From the NCBI GenBank assembly GCA_018398585.1, contig JAGTTD010000019.1:3509702-3573701 (forward strand): a stretch of DNA of 64,000 bases, written 5' to 3'. The number at the start of each line of letters is the position of its first letter. Position 1 is the stretch's first letter. Below the pieces are notes generated by a model. It was not told where the DNA came from and did no database searches. It worked only from the letters and a program-made list of their open reading frames with translations. This stretch comes from Simmondsia chinensis (taxonomy: Eukaryota; Streptophyta; Magnoliopsida; Caryophyllales; Simmondsiaceae). Shown here in pieces: positions 11,548 to 24,182 of this stretch. The position numbers and the translations under genes were made by a program.

Positions 11548-14500
11548 CCAGGTCTACCTGCTCCAACTCGATGCTGGGGAAAAACATGCAAGCTGCTCTA
11601 TACCTGCTGAAGGCACTAAGTTAGAAGCATAAGAGTAGCAAATCCACAACTAGTTTTCAGAATATTGCAATGGTGAAACTTTGTTCAATTACATACAAAA
11701 ACACGGGGAAATGCGTGAATATGACGAACAAGTTGAATTCAATGAATTTAAACATGAGACAATAGTTTCAGAAATTCAACACGTGCTTGTCCAGGAAAAA
11801 GAAAAACTCCAGAATTTAGGCTAAACATGCTTGTCCAGTTTTCAGTTTTCCACTTCTATTGAAAGAAGAACACTCAAGCTCTAAATGGTGGGGCAAACTT
11901 TGAGCGTGTTATAATTTCACTCCAAGGTAACACCAAACTGACTTCTACATCAACAACCACCCTAGTGCCTCCAAGAGAGGGTGAGATGTACACAGCCTTA
12001 ACCCTATGGGGCGCTACTCTACAGGGAGAGAATCATGAACCAACAACAAATAGAATTCTCCAATGATTGCAAAGTACACCAAAATAAGAACAAGCCACCC
12101 AATTGTGTCTCTTAACAACATATTTTAGACCAATATCCAATGTCATGCGAAGTAAAATACAAGGAATGCAAGGTCCGAAGCTTTTAGGACTGTTCACAGT
12201 ATGCTATCATGCCTATAAGTGGCATTGGAAAATATAAGGTTGGCGGCTCTACACAAATCCTCCCCCCCCCCCCCCCCCCCCCTTTCTCTCTCTCTCTCTC
12301 TCTCTCGGCAAGTAAGCAAGATTCACAGAAAAGCAAATTTGAACCCAATACCTCTTATCCTAGGACCTCAATATTGGTAAGATTACATCTCAGTACAAAA
12401 TTAATATTCCTACGTCCAAAATACAATTGGCTGCAGCAGACACTTCAGATCTAGCATTAGGGATCCTTTTCAAACAAACTGCATTCCTTGAGAAAATATG
12501 AAAAGTATAGGCCAAGTTCACTTCATTCCATCCATCTAATATCAGGGAGTGTCTGAGCGGTCTGATGGCACTCTATTTATATGCAAAGACATGCAGACCC
12601 AACCAGAGCTTTGTCAATTTGAATGTCTACTTTTCCTCAGTTATAGTTCAGTGCAGAGGAAGAATTATGGCTAAAGCAAAAATGCCTGAAGGGATTAAGA
12701 GTCAAAACATGCACACATTTTCTAGCCTTTAATAAAAGCAAGTAGCCAAAATCGACTTATAGATATTAGTCTCACAGCATTAAGGCGACATAGAAAAACG
12801 AGTAAGCTTGCATAATAACAATCATATAAGCTAGAGGGAAGATAGGCGTGGAAAGGAAGTGAAGCAGCCGCACGGGGGGTAGCATGTTCTCCCTCAAGGA
12901 AGACTTGGATGAAGCTCAAGATTCAAACATAGGTGTTATCATTATATTTCACCCTAACTACAAAACACTGACATAACTGGATTTGTTATTAAGTAGTATT
13001 GCACCAATAATTCGATAAATCACTCTTTCTTTCCATGAATTCACGACTTTTTCCTAACCATAGAAGAAAATCAGTTTCCTTGTGCTTCTCCATCCTCTAT
13101 TTTCTACCCCTCAAATTCCTTCTTCTTAGTTAAAGAATGGTCAAAAGCATCGTATTTACAAAAATGTAGATGCGTCCATGAAACCTAGTGGAAATAGCTT
13201 GGAAATTGATAAAGCTTCTCTGACATAAGAAGAAATTTTCAGTGACATCATCGACTTATTTATCTACATTAGATACCCTTTAAATGGAAAGCTCCTATTG
13301 ATACGAATCTAATACAAATTCGCACCAAACAGCAACAATATGAACCAAATCTAGTCTCAATCAACAATCAAAGTCTCAAAACACCTAGTATTACATTGTA
13401 TTGCTATAAGTATAACTCTACAAGAATTGAGTATACTAGTAAGATAGAAATTTAGGAAAAAAGGGGGAAGATCTAGAAGAAGAATGGGGGAGAGAATAGA
13501 GAAATCTCAACATCATTCATCAACATCTTCCCCTCTAATCCTAAGGCATTATTTATACTAATGCTCAACTAACCCTAATCATAAGATTAAGCCTCCCTAA
13601 TCACAATTAAGGACTAATCACATCTGGATGCTGACATGGCACCGTTGACGTGTCAATGTGCTAATGTGGCGTTGGTTAGGAAATCTCGAGACTAAGTCGG
13701 AATATGACTCTCGGTAATATTCGTATCACCTATTCTATCTCTTTGTAAGACTAATAAAAAGCATGAATGAAAACACTAGACTTATATCCAGAAGCAAAGA
13801 AAATAGTATAGCAGGCATTAACAACCAACACCCCCCCCCCCCCCCCCCCCCCTCTTCTTCCCCCAAAAAAAAGTAAAAAATACGATTTGTTTTCTTATTA
13901 AAAATTGTATAAAATTACAAAGACCCTCTGAACTATTGCTTGTTAACAAAGTGACCACCTTAACTAACAATTTCATAGAAAACACCCCTTCAACATCAAT
14001 TTGCATCAATTAGATCCAATATTGCAATTTTGTCCAATTTCTAACACTATAATCAATTGAAATCACATGTGCAACACTTGAATAGTATAAATTAGACCCT
14101 TCATATTATATCAAGCGATGTACCCATAATTTTAGTTGTTGGCAAAGTAAAAACATTTAGGTGGAACAAAAGAGCCTTATAGGGTGTGTTTAAGGGGACA
14201 CTTTGATCTCAAGCAATAGTTCACGGGATTTAGTATCATATTTTATCATTACAGAGTTATACACATTCACCCTATCAGCCCAGCAAGCAAACAATCGAGC
14301 CACCAGGAAAATGATCAACAAATTGAAATATGAACATCAACTAACATTAGGCAACAATTGAATACTTAATTACATAGTAACAGCAATACAACAGACCCCA
14401 TAAAAATGAAACGAACTCTACAGGCAATACTGCAATAAACACTCATATAAATGCATAATCAAATCGCAAATGGATCTCTAACCATCAAAATACGATATAA

Positions 14501-14549
14501 TTAACGAAAGATAACAGAAAATGAAAGAGATTGGCACAGAATTATCACC
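11548..14549 (-). other. Probable long 5'UTR intron of the PAPA-1/HIT gene
   Basis: No coding exon seen. It holds a SINE-like stretch at about 11955-12030 in - orientation (reverse complement has GTTAAGGCTGTGTACATC), a 21-C run followed by (CT)n at 12262-12305, and a 22-C run at 13831-13852. An intron is inferred because a candidate non-coding first exon ending in a GT donor lies at its far end. Confidence 0.4.
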
Positions 14550-14695
14550 TCTTTGGCCCGATCGAAGCAAAATCAGAAACCCTAACTTCTTAAGAGTTTA
14601 ATTCAGAGTTAGCGGTAAATGAAAGGATAAGGCGGTGTTTCTTTCCCTCTTTCCGGCAGTCGCAGAGCCACACAACACCATTTTTTCAGTCTTTG
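14550..14695 (-). promoter_or_regulatory. Candidate 5'UTR exon of the PAPA-1/HIT gene
   Basis: On the - strand this stretch is relatively GC-rich, has the phrase AAGTTAGGGTTTCTGAT common in plant 5'UTRs, and ends AAAGAG followed by GTGATAATT, a plausible donor. No ATG-led long frame is present. Only cDNA would confirm it. Confidence 0.4.
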
Positions 14696-15159
14696 CCGGG
14701 ACAAAAATTATTATTTGGTATTGTGTAAGTCATGAGATATAAATAATAAGAACTATAAAATTAGTTTTAAAAATATAATCCTATCCTGATAATAATAATT
14801 TTATCATAATAATAATATTATCCTTTTTATTTTTATTATTTCTCCCTTTTTTTTTATTTTTACAAAAATATACCACTATATATATACACAAAAATAAAAA
14901 TAGATACAAGTACAAAAAAAGTTAGATGATAATGATTAGACAAAACTTCATCCACTTAAACCTTACCTAGGAGATGATCTTAGATAAAATTAAATGATGG
15001 TTAAAAATACATGTAGTTGACACAGAGCGTAGCACCTCTAAGCATGCATATCTCTGTTATTGTTATTGTTTGGTTGTTTATTGGTACTTGCTTGTCTGTT
15101 ATTGCTTTATTCGACTTATTTCTTAATATTGCTCCTTCTTTTCTCCCTTTTCTTTTCTT

Positions 15160-15283
15160 GCTTTCAAGGTCGGAGGCTCCTCGAATACAACCTATTTTCA
15201 TGGGTAAGGTTGCGTACATTTTAATCTCAAACCCTGTCATGACATGAGCCTCTTTTAAGACACTGAATTGTTGTTGTTGTATA
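15160..15283 (+). mobile_element. Degenerate SINE 3' body with TTG tail
   Basis: TAAGGTTGCGTACATTTTAA followed by AAACCCTGTCATGACATGAGC and GTTGTTGTTGT has the order of the TTG-tailed SINE body seen elsewhere in the window, with several losses. Confidence 0.5.
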
Positions 15284-16324
15284 TATAAATTCAAAGGGAG
15301 ATACGCCACTTGTTATTACTTAGTTTTAAATGAAATGCCGTTTGATGTTTATCGATCTTACTCCCTTTTGCTCTTTTTCGTTATGCCTTATGTTTCATTT
15401 TTATCGGATGTCTCCAAAGAGACCTCATGTTTTAGTTTAACAAGGTTCAAATAATGAGATAAAACTCTTGGCTAGGGACACAAAAGGGTAATTTACATGA
15501 AATGTCACTGTGTTTTATTCATAGTGTGAATTCAGTTCTTATAATTTTATATGTATTATTTTAGTCTATGTATTATTTAACAGTTGCTTTGTATCAATTA
15601 AGTTTTTGAGTAAAATTGACATTAAATTGGTGACAGAGTTTTTAATACTCGGGTGACGGATGAGTATAAATGAGTTAACATGTGGGTTTATATTGAGTCT
15701 TTTTACATTTTACATAACCAAATTGTTAAAAACTACGTCATTAATTTAACTTCAATTTTTATCATATGACTAAACTAATATAATTTGAATTGTACAGGAA
15801 TTAAATTGATGCAATTAAAGATAAAATTACTAACAAAAAAAAAGAGAGAGAAGTACAAGGACTTTCGCATAAATACCCCATTAAAATATATAACTCGGTT
15901 TTATTAAAGGCTCATTCTAAATAGATTGACCTAAGATTATTTTATTTAGGATGGTACGGAAGGGATGCAATATTTTTACTACTAGTGGGATTTGATCCAG
16001 GGTGACGTCTTCAAACATAATGGAGAGACTTGTGTTGTTTTGATTGTAGAGGACAGATCAATATATTGTAAACACACTGGTTTCAATAAAAATTTCAAAA
16101 GATCGGCTCCAAGTTGTGCGAGAGAGCGGATGAACTTCTTTATTGGATGGCGCTTTTTTCCTTTCATGAGCAACATGTCTTTGCTGTTCTTGAAATGAAT
16201 GACGTTTATATATCTAGAGGTGAAGAAAAGGGGGTGGAAATGAAATGACTAACTTGTACATCACTCTCGGGTAGTAACGTTTTGCATTGTTATTAACACG
16301 TGTGTTTAGCTTTTTAGGATTGGA

Positions 16325-16437
16325 GATTCTTTAGAAGTAGCCTCCCTTTAGGGTAACATCCTTTAAGGATAAGGTTGCATACGCCTCACCTGTCCCAAAT
16401 TCTGCCTTTCAGCCACTAGGTTGTTGTTGTTGTTGTA
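16325..16437 (+). mobile_element. TTG-tailed SINE 3' body
   Basis: GCCTCCCTTTAGGGTAACAT, GGATAAGGTTGCATACGCC, CCACTAGGTTGTTGTTGTTG occur in the order of the family body. The head is missing or unrecognised. Confidence 0.6.
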
Positions 16438-16489
16438 TTAGTATGTATCTTTAATAATTGAATACTCATTTCACGTGACGTAGACTTAT

Positions 16490-17218
16490 TGCTAGGAATG
16501 ACAATAAGCTGGGTAAAACTCGTTACCCTTGGATATCTACCCCATTTGGAACAGATGGGGGTACAAGTGAAGCAGGTAGCAAGTACAGGTTGGGCATACT
16601 TGAGAATACCCGCCATGGGTATGAGACTGGTACAAGTATAATGTTGTACCTACATCCCCCCATCTCAAACTCGCCACATTCCATACTCACCCTAATTTGA
16701 ATTTTATTGATTTAAGAATAAGAAAAATACATATTCGATTTAATTACTCAATTTTGTATCAAATATTATAGCAAAAATATAATTAAATTCTAAAATATGA
16801 TATTAATAATGAATATGGACGTCCATGATAATTCTTTGTTACCGCATTAGAGCAGGTACCGCGGCGGGTATTGAAGATCCGCCCAAAATAAGATGCCCAC
16901 AACTAAGGGGACGAACATGAGTGTGGGTTTCTACTTTTAGAGTAAAAAACTATTGTTGGATCTTCACTCTTCAGTTCAAATATTTGAACAAAGCCAATTT
17001 TTTGACATGATATTAAAACCTTGTAATCAAAAGGTCACGAATTCAAATCTCAATAACCTCCAATTTCAATATTAATATTATAGAAACATAAAGTATAAAT
17101 TGAACATGTGCACTATCCACGTTTCAAACCCAATGACCATTTAATATATACCCATGGGTACAAATACAGTATAAAGGAGGCATCCCTGTATCCGCCCCGC
17201 CCATTGCCATGCACACCC
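16490..17218. mobile_element. Degenerate non-autonomous DNA element rich in GGGTACC/CCCGCC words
   Basis: The left end begins AGGAATGACAATAAGCTGGG and the reverse complement of the right end reads GCATGGCAATGGGCGGGGCGG, which look like decayed inverted ends. The interior repeats words of the GGGTACC / ACCCGCC type known from plant hAT-like elements. No transposase and no clear duplication; low certainty. Confidence 0.3.
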
Positions 17219-17605
17219 CACTTTTTAGCAAAAATTACGACTTCATGGATCATATACAACTAATTAATAGAAAATAAATCAACCTAGTGAAGGAATTCAA
17301 CAGTAAATTACACAGATATCGCAAAAGGAGTCCCAACACACACACTGGACAACATGATCTTTATCCTAAAAGTCATGTTTCAATCTTCCATTTCATTACA
17401 AAATTAACTCCCCTAATAACATATTTAAAGGTCGAATATCAAGCAAAAACTCTCCATTCATACTATTAACGGGGACTCGATTGGTTATATGTCACATAAA
17501 CATGACATTTATTTTCTCGATATCCTGACTACGCCACTGATTGTTAATATATGATACAAAACAGGGGCTTATTGGGACAAAATGAGCCAAAAGCATTTAT
17601 GCACC

Positions 17606-20600
17606 TTAGTGCACCACAGTCACAGGGCAAGCAGCATTGTTCACCACATGGTTGCTGACACTCCCCAAAATGACCCTGCGAAACATGAGCCAAGTATATT
17701 TTCATATGGTAATGGTTAGATATACTTACGTTATATCAATTTATAAAACAAATTTACATGAAGCTGTCAGCTAGCTTTGCTGGTCAGTCTCTGGAGATGG
17801 TACCCGAGACTTGGGATAGAATCCCCCCTTCACAAGAGGTGAGGCATTTATATGGGATTCGTGGAGAGTAGCCCCTTTATGCAACCTGATGGGACTTTTT
17901 ACCATTTGTAAAAAGAAAAAAATAAAACAATTTTACATGGAATGATATCATTGGTTACTACTATAAGATAATTATTTAATAATTAGAGATATTCGCCTCC
18001 ACTTTTACTACCAAGTACTCAGATACTAAATTGCGTACGTAAAGCATTTTTCCCTTCAGAACTAGCAATCCTTGGGACACTTAGGGTAGAGTAATTGTAA
18101 TCGGATTGAAAACCGGACACTTCTAACATTCCATTGAAGAGAGAGCTTCCGATTCATAAAATAAAGAATTAATACACAATCATAAAAACTATTTATTAGG
18201 CTTCATCCGACCATGCAAGCTTCTGTAGATGGTTGGTTTCTTGGTATGAAAGTCGCTTTTGACTGATAGGTCTAACATTCAAATCTAAATAACTCTTTAT
18301 ATCGATGGGTTAAAATAATTTGTGTATCATCCATAACTTAGGCCTAAATATGCAGTACACGAGGGAGCATTACAATAGTAAAAAGGATTGTTTATGACAC
18401 ATTATCTTATACTTTGTCAAGTGCATCAGTTTGATTCTTATAATTTTAATTATGTCAATTTAATATCTGCATTATTTTAAATATTTTAATTTTGTTTAAA
18501 GGATGCATTTATTCCCATTCGTTTTGGTCCTAGTTTATACAAAAAGATTATGCCATTTGGACAACATGAGGTCATTAGAAGAAAGTAGATTGATTGCCAT
18601 GTGCATCCGACTATTAAGGCTCTGTTTGTTTCGGGAAAAATATTTTTTGTATAATTTATAACTAGTTTTCAGAATATTACATTTGGACAACATTGCTAAA
18701 GTTAATACTTTCTAGGGACTATTAAATTTTAGTGAGCCTTTAGGCCTGACCCACGAAATTGGCATTTGAGATCTACATATAAGTCCAATGAGGTTCCATC
18801 ATAAAACTAATTGGCATTAAGTGGAGTAACCTACTAGGCTTACGTATTGACTTTTCTCTTCTCGCAACTCTAATGTGGAATTTTACTAGACTCACATGTG
18901 GAGTTCTTAACAAGAACTAAATTAACACAATCAAAAGTGTAAGGACTAAATTCACAAATTTAATAGAGTATAAGGTAATGCCACAGTGTAAGACTAGTAA
19001 CAAATACCTCTTGAGGGTTCCAAGTCCTCTGTTGCCCATGACAATGCAGCTCAAAGGAATGTTGTTGACCGCTTCACATATCTTCTCGCGAGGGTCACCC
19101 CAGAAAATTTTCATGAGCACTGTGATCTGTTCAAGAACAAATTTCATTTTCTTCACAAAACATAAATTTTTATTTTTTTTAAATTTCTGGTGGGTAAATG
19201 GGTCGTAGATTTATAACTTCTGCTTTCGGGCTCAACCATGGAACATTTTACCACCAGACAAAAGTCTAGTCACCAAAGTTAGTTTTTTGTGTAGGAAGTA
19301 GGGTAGGGGTGAGGCATGGAACCAAATTGCAAATATAGAACGTTGTGAACCTTACTTATAGAGTTGCAAAATTTGCATTAGTTTTTAAGGGAACATAAAC
19401 TACTTTTAAGTCTAACATTTGCAATAAGTAAATGACTAACTATAAAATAATTGAGTTTTATATTCCTTTGATAGTTTTTAGCATGTGAATACAATCATAA
19501 TTATGTTTTAAATGACTGTAATATAATGCACTATAGAGGCTAATATAGAAGTACTGTAACATACATGTCAAAAGCATAAAGGCAAGCTCAAAACTCATTA
19601 CACAAGGGTTGTTAGTTTACTCGATCCCATGGTGAGAGGATTTGAACATAGGACTTCACATCCTTGGGCCGCAACCTTAGTGGTGTTTTTGCAGCTAGAC
19701 CAATGCCTAAATGGCTTTTCAGAATTCACCCAAGACATTCCTAACTACGAGTAGAATCGATGAATTATGATCAATTAATGAAATTTTGAAACAACTTTTG
19801 AGGTAGAAAAAAAAAACCTATACATACCTTCAGCTGCTTAGCAGCAGAATTCAGAATCTCAAGAGTTTCAGCATCAGGCTGTACTCCGTATTTCTTCATG
19901 ATGTTTGCGTCTGAGAGGTCGCTAACAGTGATCAAAGCTGCACGTAGTGAATGCCATACATGTGATGAAATTATTAGATCACTAGCAGCAGTTCAGGAAG
20001 CTAATACTTTTAACATAATGCAATAACTATGCATTAATACTCCATTTAATCGTCACGATATGTTTAGGAACCTGATAGATGAGCTAAATCGAGCCAAGCG
20101 TGGGTTGCTCATTGTCACTCTATAGATTTCTAGTTGAGTAAGTGCATGACCCGAGTTCAAGCACTTCTAAAACTTGAACTCAGCAGACAAAGTTCAAGCT
20201 TGGTTCATTTTGTCGAGTAAACGAGGACTTGCTTGTTCACGAGCTGAAATAATTTGGTAAACACAGTTTACTATTTAACACTGTCATCAAGATCAGTTAA
20301 AAACTAAAAATAAAATAAGAAAGTCGTAACTAAGAACTAATATATTAAATAAGTCGAAGAGAAATCAAATAAACAAGGTGCTCACGAGCATAACTGCTCC
20401 AAGCCTTGCTTGGCACGAACTTATCATGCTTTTGTCATTGCCCAAACATGGTTCAATTATTCAAATGAACAAACGTAATCGAACTTTTCCCAAGCTCAAA
20501 CAATAGGTGGGTTATTCTATCCAATGCGTAGTTCATTCATAACCCTCAGCAGGATTAGAGACTGATTCATTCCTATGTACTTGTCCACTTGTTCATGAAG

Positions 20601-22860
20601 TTCCTGCTTCAATGAATCAACAGTGAACAAAGCTCTTGCTTTGATATAGGGTGGTTCAAATTTACCCAACCCCACGACTATTGTACCGACGCTTTTTTAT
20701 GATATTTGAAAATGCCAGGTCACATGCTCTATGTTGCGAACCAGCTTCTCAGGTTGGGGGTCCTCGGAAACAGCCTCTCTTCAGGGTAGCCCCCTGAAGG
20801 GGGATCGCTGCATACATCTACACCCAGACCCTGTTTTGCGGGAGCCCTTGCAGGCACTAGGTTTGTTGTTGTTGTTGTTGAAGGACCGAAATCAGGTGCT
20901 TTTGGGGAAGAAAAAGGAGCTAAAACTATCACATAGGCATTTTTAACCTAAATGCCTCAGAAAACATTTATCGGAAGAATGATACTTGATCTTGACATTC
21001 TGTATCACCAACATTTCTATACAACAAGTAATTTAACACAAATTTAGATGGACTAATAATTCAAGTACTTCGATCATAAAGCGCAAAAGGAGGTAAACCC
21101 TTATTCTGTGTGGCAGTTCATTTACCCTCATTTTCTTTAACGTCCAATTTTGGGTATAAAGGGGATAATAAAAGTTAGATAAATTTTGGACAATTTTGTC
21201 CATATTTCGACTACAACTCTCTTTATCACTATTTCTTTACCCAATTGCCAAACATAACTCATTTTGTTTATCATTCTTTGCCCTTACCAATACTCTTTAT
21301 TTAAGATACAATGATAAGATAATCCCTTACACTCCCTACCCCTCTACCAATTGCCAAACAAAAGAAAATACTAATACGTGTGGGTTGATATAGTTTGGGA
21401 AAATCAACACAAGCACAATGAAAGTGAAAAACAAGCAAAAATAACTCAACGATATTAAAGTGGAAATCCTCCCTTTACTAGAAGAAAAATCACGACAAAC
21501 TCTATGGAGTGTCAAACTTTCCCTATTGACATTTTAGAATATAATATCTAATTGTACCCAAAATTCAACACATTATCTCCCAATTTTTCTCCCCTCTCTT
21601 TCAGATGCAGCGCAAATAAGAAGAAAAATGGGAATGGAAGGATCAACGGCCTTCCTTTAAACTCTTATTGCTAAAACAATTAAGAAGCAAAGGGAAAAAG
21701 TTAATCCTAATTCTCTCAGCCTAAGAATAGAGGAAAACAAATAAATATAGAGAGAAAATCTGAATAATTAAATGCTAAATGTGAGATTTGAGTTATGGTA
21801 AACCCTAGTCTTCCTCATCTTTAAATAGAGGAGCTAATTTACTTAAAATAAAAGACTAAAATTAAAAGAGACAAATACAAAGATAAATAATAAAATTTAC
21901 TAATCTAAACTAAACTTTCCAAATTGAAGTTAAATTCTAAAGCTGGTTCACCCCTTTCCGTGTCCCTCTTCCATCTCGCCAAGCGATCCATCTCGCCAAG
22001 ATTAGATCCGCCAAGTAACCGGTGACTCGCCAAGACGCTGGCTGAATCATCCTTCCCAACTTGGAGAGAATTTGCCCTCGCATTCGTCAATGGATCGTCT
22101 AGATCATGTCCCCGCACGCCCATCCTCCATCTCGCCAAGCTCACCCAGATGTGGGTTGTTGACCCGACTCGCCAAGATGTAGGTTGTAATTCATCTCGCC
22201 AAGGCGCGAGCTGCATCTCTTTCTCTTCTTCCTCTCTTTTCTTCTTCTCTTTGCCCCTTACACCTAACCGTGCACCCTCCTCTCTATTTCAAGCCACTCA
22301 CTCATCCTTATTTTCTCTCTCTATCGAATCTAGTTTTTTTTTATCTTTTTATATTTTAAACATAACAAGACAAATAAAAAATTGAGTTTAACTCAGCAAT
22401 ATATTCATCAATCTGCTTGTTTAATTAATCTCTCTCTCTCTCTTGCTTACACGTTGGTTAATTAATTTCTCCTACATGCATCATGAAACGATTCAAATTT
22501 CGGAATTAACGAGAAAAGTTCGAGGATCAATCTCCAAAAATTATTCGAAATTGCTTGAGAAATCAACCTTCTCCTCCAATCATCCATCATCCACAGAATT
22601 AACAACAAAAATCAAAACACGAAAGAATCATTAGCAGAACAAGGGAAAAAAAAAAAAGCGAGAGGAGAGAGAGATAAGATCATACGAGAGCCGGTGGTCT
22701 CCCAGAGCTGCATCTCGCCGGACTCGTAGCCAACGGCGGGGCGAACGACAACGAGGATGAGATAATCGCCGTCGCGAAGTAGGTTATCCGCCGCCCAACG
22801 AAGCGCCTTCTTGCTGCAAGCCGAGAAATCCACCCCCACTCCAACTCTCCTCTCCGCCAT
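17606..22860 (-). CDS. Universal stress protein A-like (USP) family protein
   Basis: Four exons on the - strand: 22686-22860, 19828-19937, 19008-19126, 17606-17675, giving 157 residues, the usual size of small plant USPs. The start ATG is at 22860; the three bases before it read GTG. The fold opens with VGVGVDFSACSKKALRWAADN. The central SDANIMKKYGVQPDAET block and KIFWGDPREKICEA follow. The C-terminal nucleotide-binding motif G-2X-G-9X-G-S is complete (GNRGLG...VILGS) across the last junction, so the protein should be of the ATP-binding class. It is probably a cytosolic stress-response protein; target unknown. Introns are long (2.7, 0.7 and 1.3 kb) and carry several repeats. Confidence 0.92.
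18720..18912 (-). mobile_element. Solo LTR of miniature LTR family B, in USP intron 3
   Basis: On the - strand it starts TGTTAAGAACTCCACATGTG at 18912 and ends in AAATTTAATA at about 18720, with the family's central blocks in order. No internal region or second LTR is attached. Confidence 0.7.
20729..20880 (+). mobile_element. TTG-tailed SINE in USP intron 1
   Basis: A good copy of the shared body: CTCAGGTTGGGGGTCCTCGG, CTTCAGGGTAGCCCCCTGAA, GCTGCATACATC, TTGCGGGAGCCCTTGCAGGC, then GTTTGTTGTTGTTGTTGTTG. The head upstream of CTCAGG is not 5S. Confidence 0.75.
21605..22216. repeat. Dispersed repeat family C, copy 1 (probable solo LTR)
   Basis: Starts GATGCAGCGC and ends GCGAGCTGCATC, inverted ends of LTR type. 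It shares ordered blocks with copies at 36425, 44572 and 46953 (AATGGGAATGGAAGGATCAA, AGCCTAAGAATAGAGGAAAA, GTCAATGGATCGTCTAGATC). Its right third repeats the word CTCGCCAAG many times. It lies in USP intron 1. Confidence 0.5.
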
Positions 22861-22862
22861 CA

Positions 22863-22895
<33 letters not shown>

Positions 22896-23091
22896 ATCTC
22901 TCGATGATGATGGTGATAATGACGACGACGGCGACGATGATGATGAGGATGTGTATGTTTCGCGATGAAATCGGGGATTGTTATGTTAAGCAGCGGAAGC
23001 AGAGACCCGAAAGTTCCTGACTTTCTAGCACGTGTTAATATTTTGTCCGGTTAAAAAAAAATTTGGTTTTTATACTTTAGTTCATATGATG

Positions 23092-23306
23092 CTTTTTTAC
23101 CCGATCCCGTTCAAACTTCGAAGTTAAGCGTGTTTGAGCGAAGGTAGTATCAGAATGGGTGATCTCCTGAAAAGTTCTCAGCCTCCAGTTGGGGGCATTG
23201 GGAAACATCATCTCTTCAGGTTAACACCCTGAAGGGGGAAGGCTGCGTACATCCGCTCCCCAGACCTTGCGTAGGCGGGAGCCCTTGAGGTATTGAATAT
23301 GTTCCC
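23092..23306 (+). mobile_element. 5S rRNA-headed SINE, copy 2
   Basis: The head matches 5S rRNA from about CCGATCCCGTTC onward (AAGTTAAGCGTGTTTGAGCG, ATGGGTGATCTCCTG), then the shared body (CACCCTGAAGGGGGAAGGCTG, GCGTACATCC, GGCGGGAGCCCTTGAGG). The 13-bp word AGTTCATATGATG flanks it exactly at 23079-23091 and 23307-23319. The 5' end is slightly shortened relative to copies 1 and 4. Confidence 0.85.
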
Positions 23307-23319
23307 AGTTCATATGATG

Positions 23320-23326
<7 letters not shown>

Positions 23327-23384
<58 letters not shown>
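23327..23384. repeat. (AT)n microsatellite
   Basis: An almost pure run of about 28 AT units followed by ACACACAC. Confidence 0.95.
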
Positions 23385-23392
<8 letters not shown>

Positions 23393-24182
23393 TGAACTTT
23401 TTTAATTAATTAATAGGTCCCTAAATTTTTATTATATTAATAAAAATGTATTTTTTTAGTGTGATGATGTTACTTTGTATTGACAGTAGTAATGTGGCAG
23501 CTACTTTTTTTATTAATGTTATAATAAAATGATCTAAAACACTCTTTAATAATCGTATTTTTATATAAATTTAAGTGAAAATAGATAGTTTTTATATAAT
23601 ATAACATCTCAAATTTAATACTTATAACGTAAGAATAAGGGTGTTAAAGGAAGTTTTGTTATTTTAAGGAAGCGTTAATAGAAAAAATAATTGTCACGTC
23701 AACATTAGTAACGGGAAATGACATTATCATGTTAGATAAGGGAATTTTTATAAAAACACCAAAAAAAAAAATTTAAAGGCTTTTTATTAATTCAAAAAGG
23801 TCAATATCCTTTTTGTTATTTCAAAAAATATTGAAGGGTAATTTATAAATAGATGGCATGGAGTTTGAGGATTTATCTCTTAAATTACGTAATATTTTAA
23901 TATATAAAATAAAATACTCTTTAAAAGTTTAACTTTCAGTTCATAGGACACCTTGAAATTCAAAAATTTTATTAATTAGGTATCAGTTACTTTCGATCGA
24001 TTTTTATCAGAAATTGCTAACATGTAACATAGTTTTGGTTAAGTTTAGACACAGTCTCTAACTTATAAGTACGAGGAAGAGGCAATATACCTATGGTCTA
24101 AGCGGCCATAGAAGGCAAAATGCATGCAGTAAAAAAGCCTCGAGAAGAAAATGGAATACGAACAAATTAGATGAGTAGATAC

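Larger units (their letters stand above)
14700..17605. other. Repeat-rich intergenic DNA
   Basis: No gene recognised. It contains SINE-type bodies ending in TTG repeats at about 15160-15283 and 16325-16437, and a degenerate element at about 16490-17218. Short frames here (for example 15992-16198) show no family features. Confidence 0.5.

Noticed and set aside
15992..16198. 68-codon frame MIQGDVFKHNGETCVV...
   Set aside because: No recognisable family, no splice context, intergenic repeat-rich DNA, and no codon pattern distinct from surroundings.
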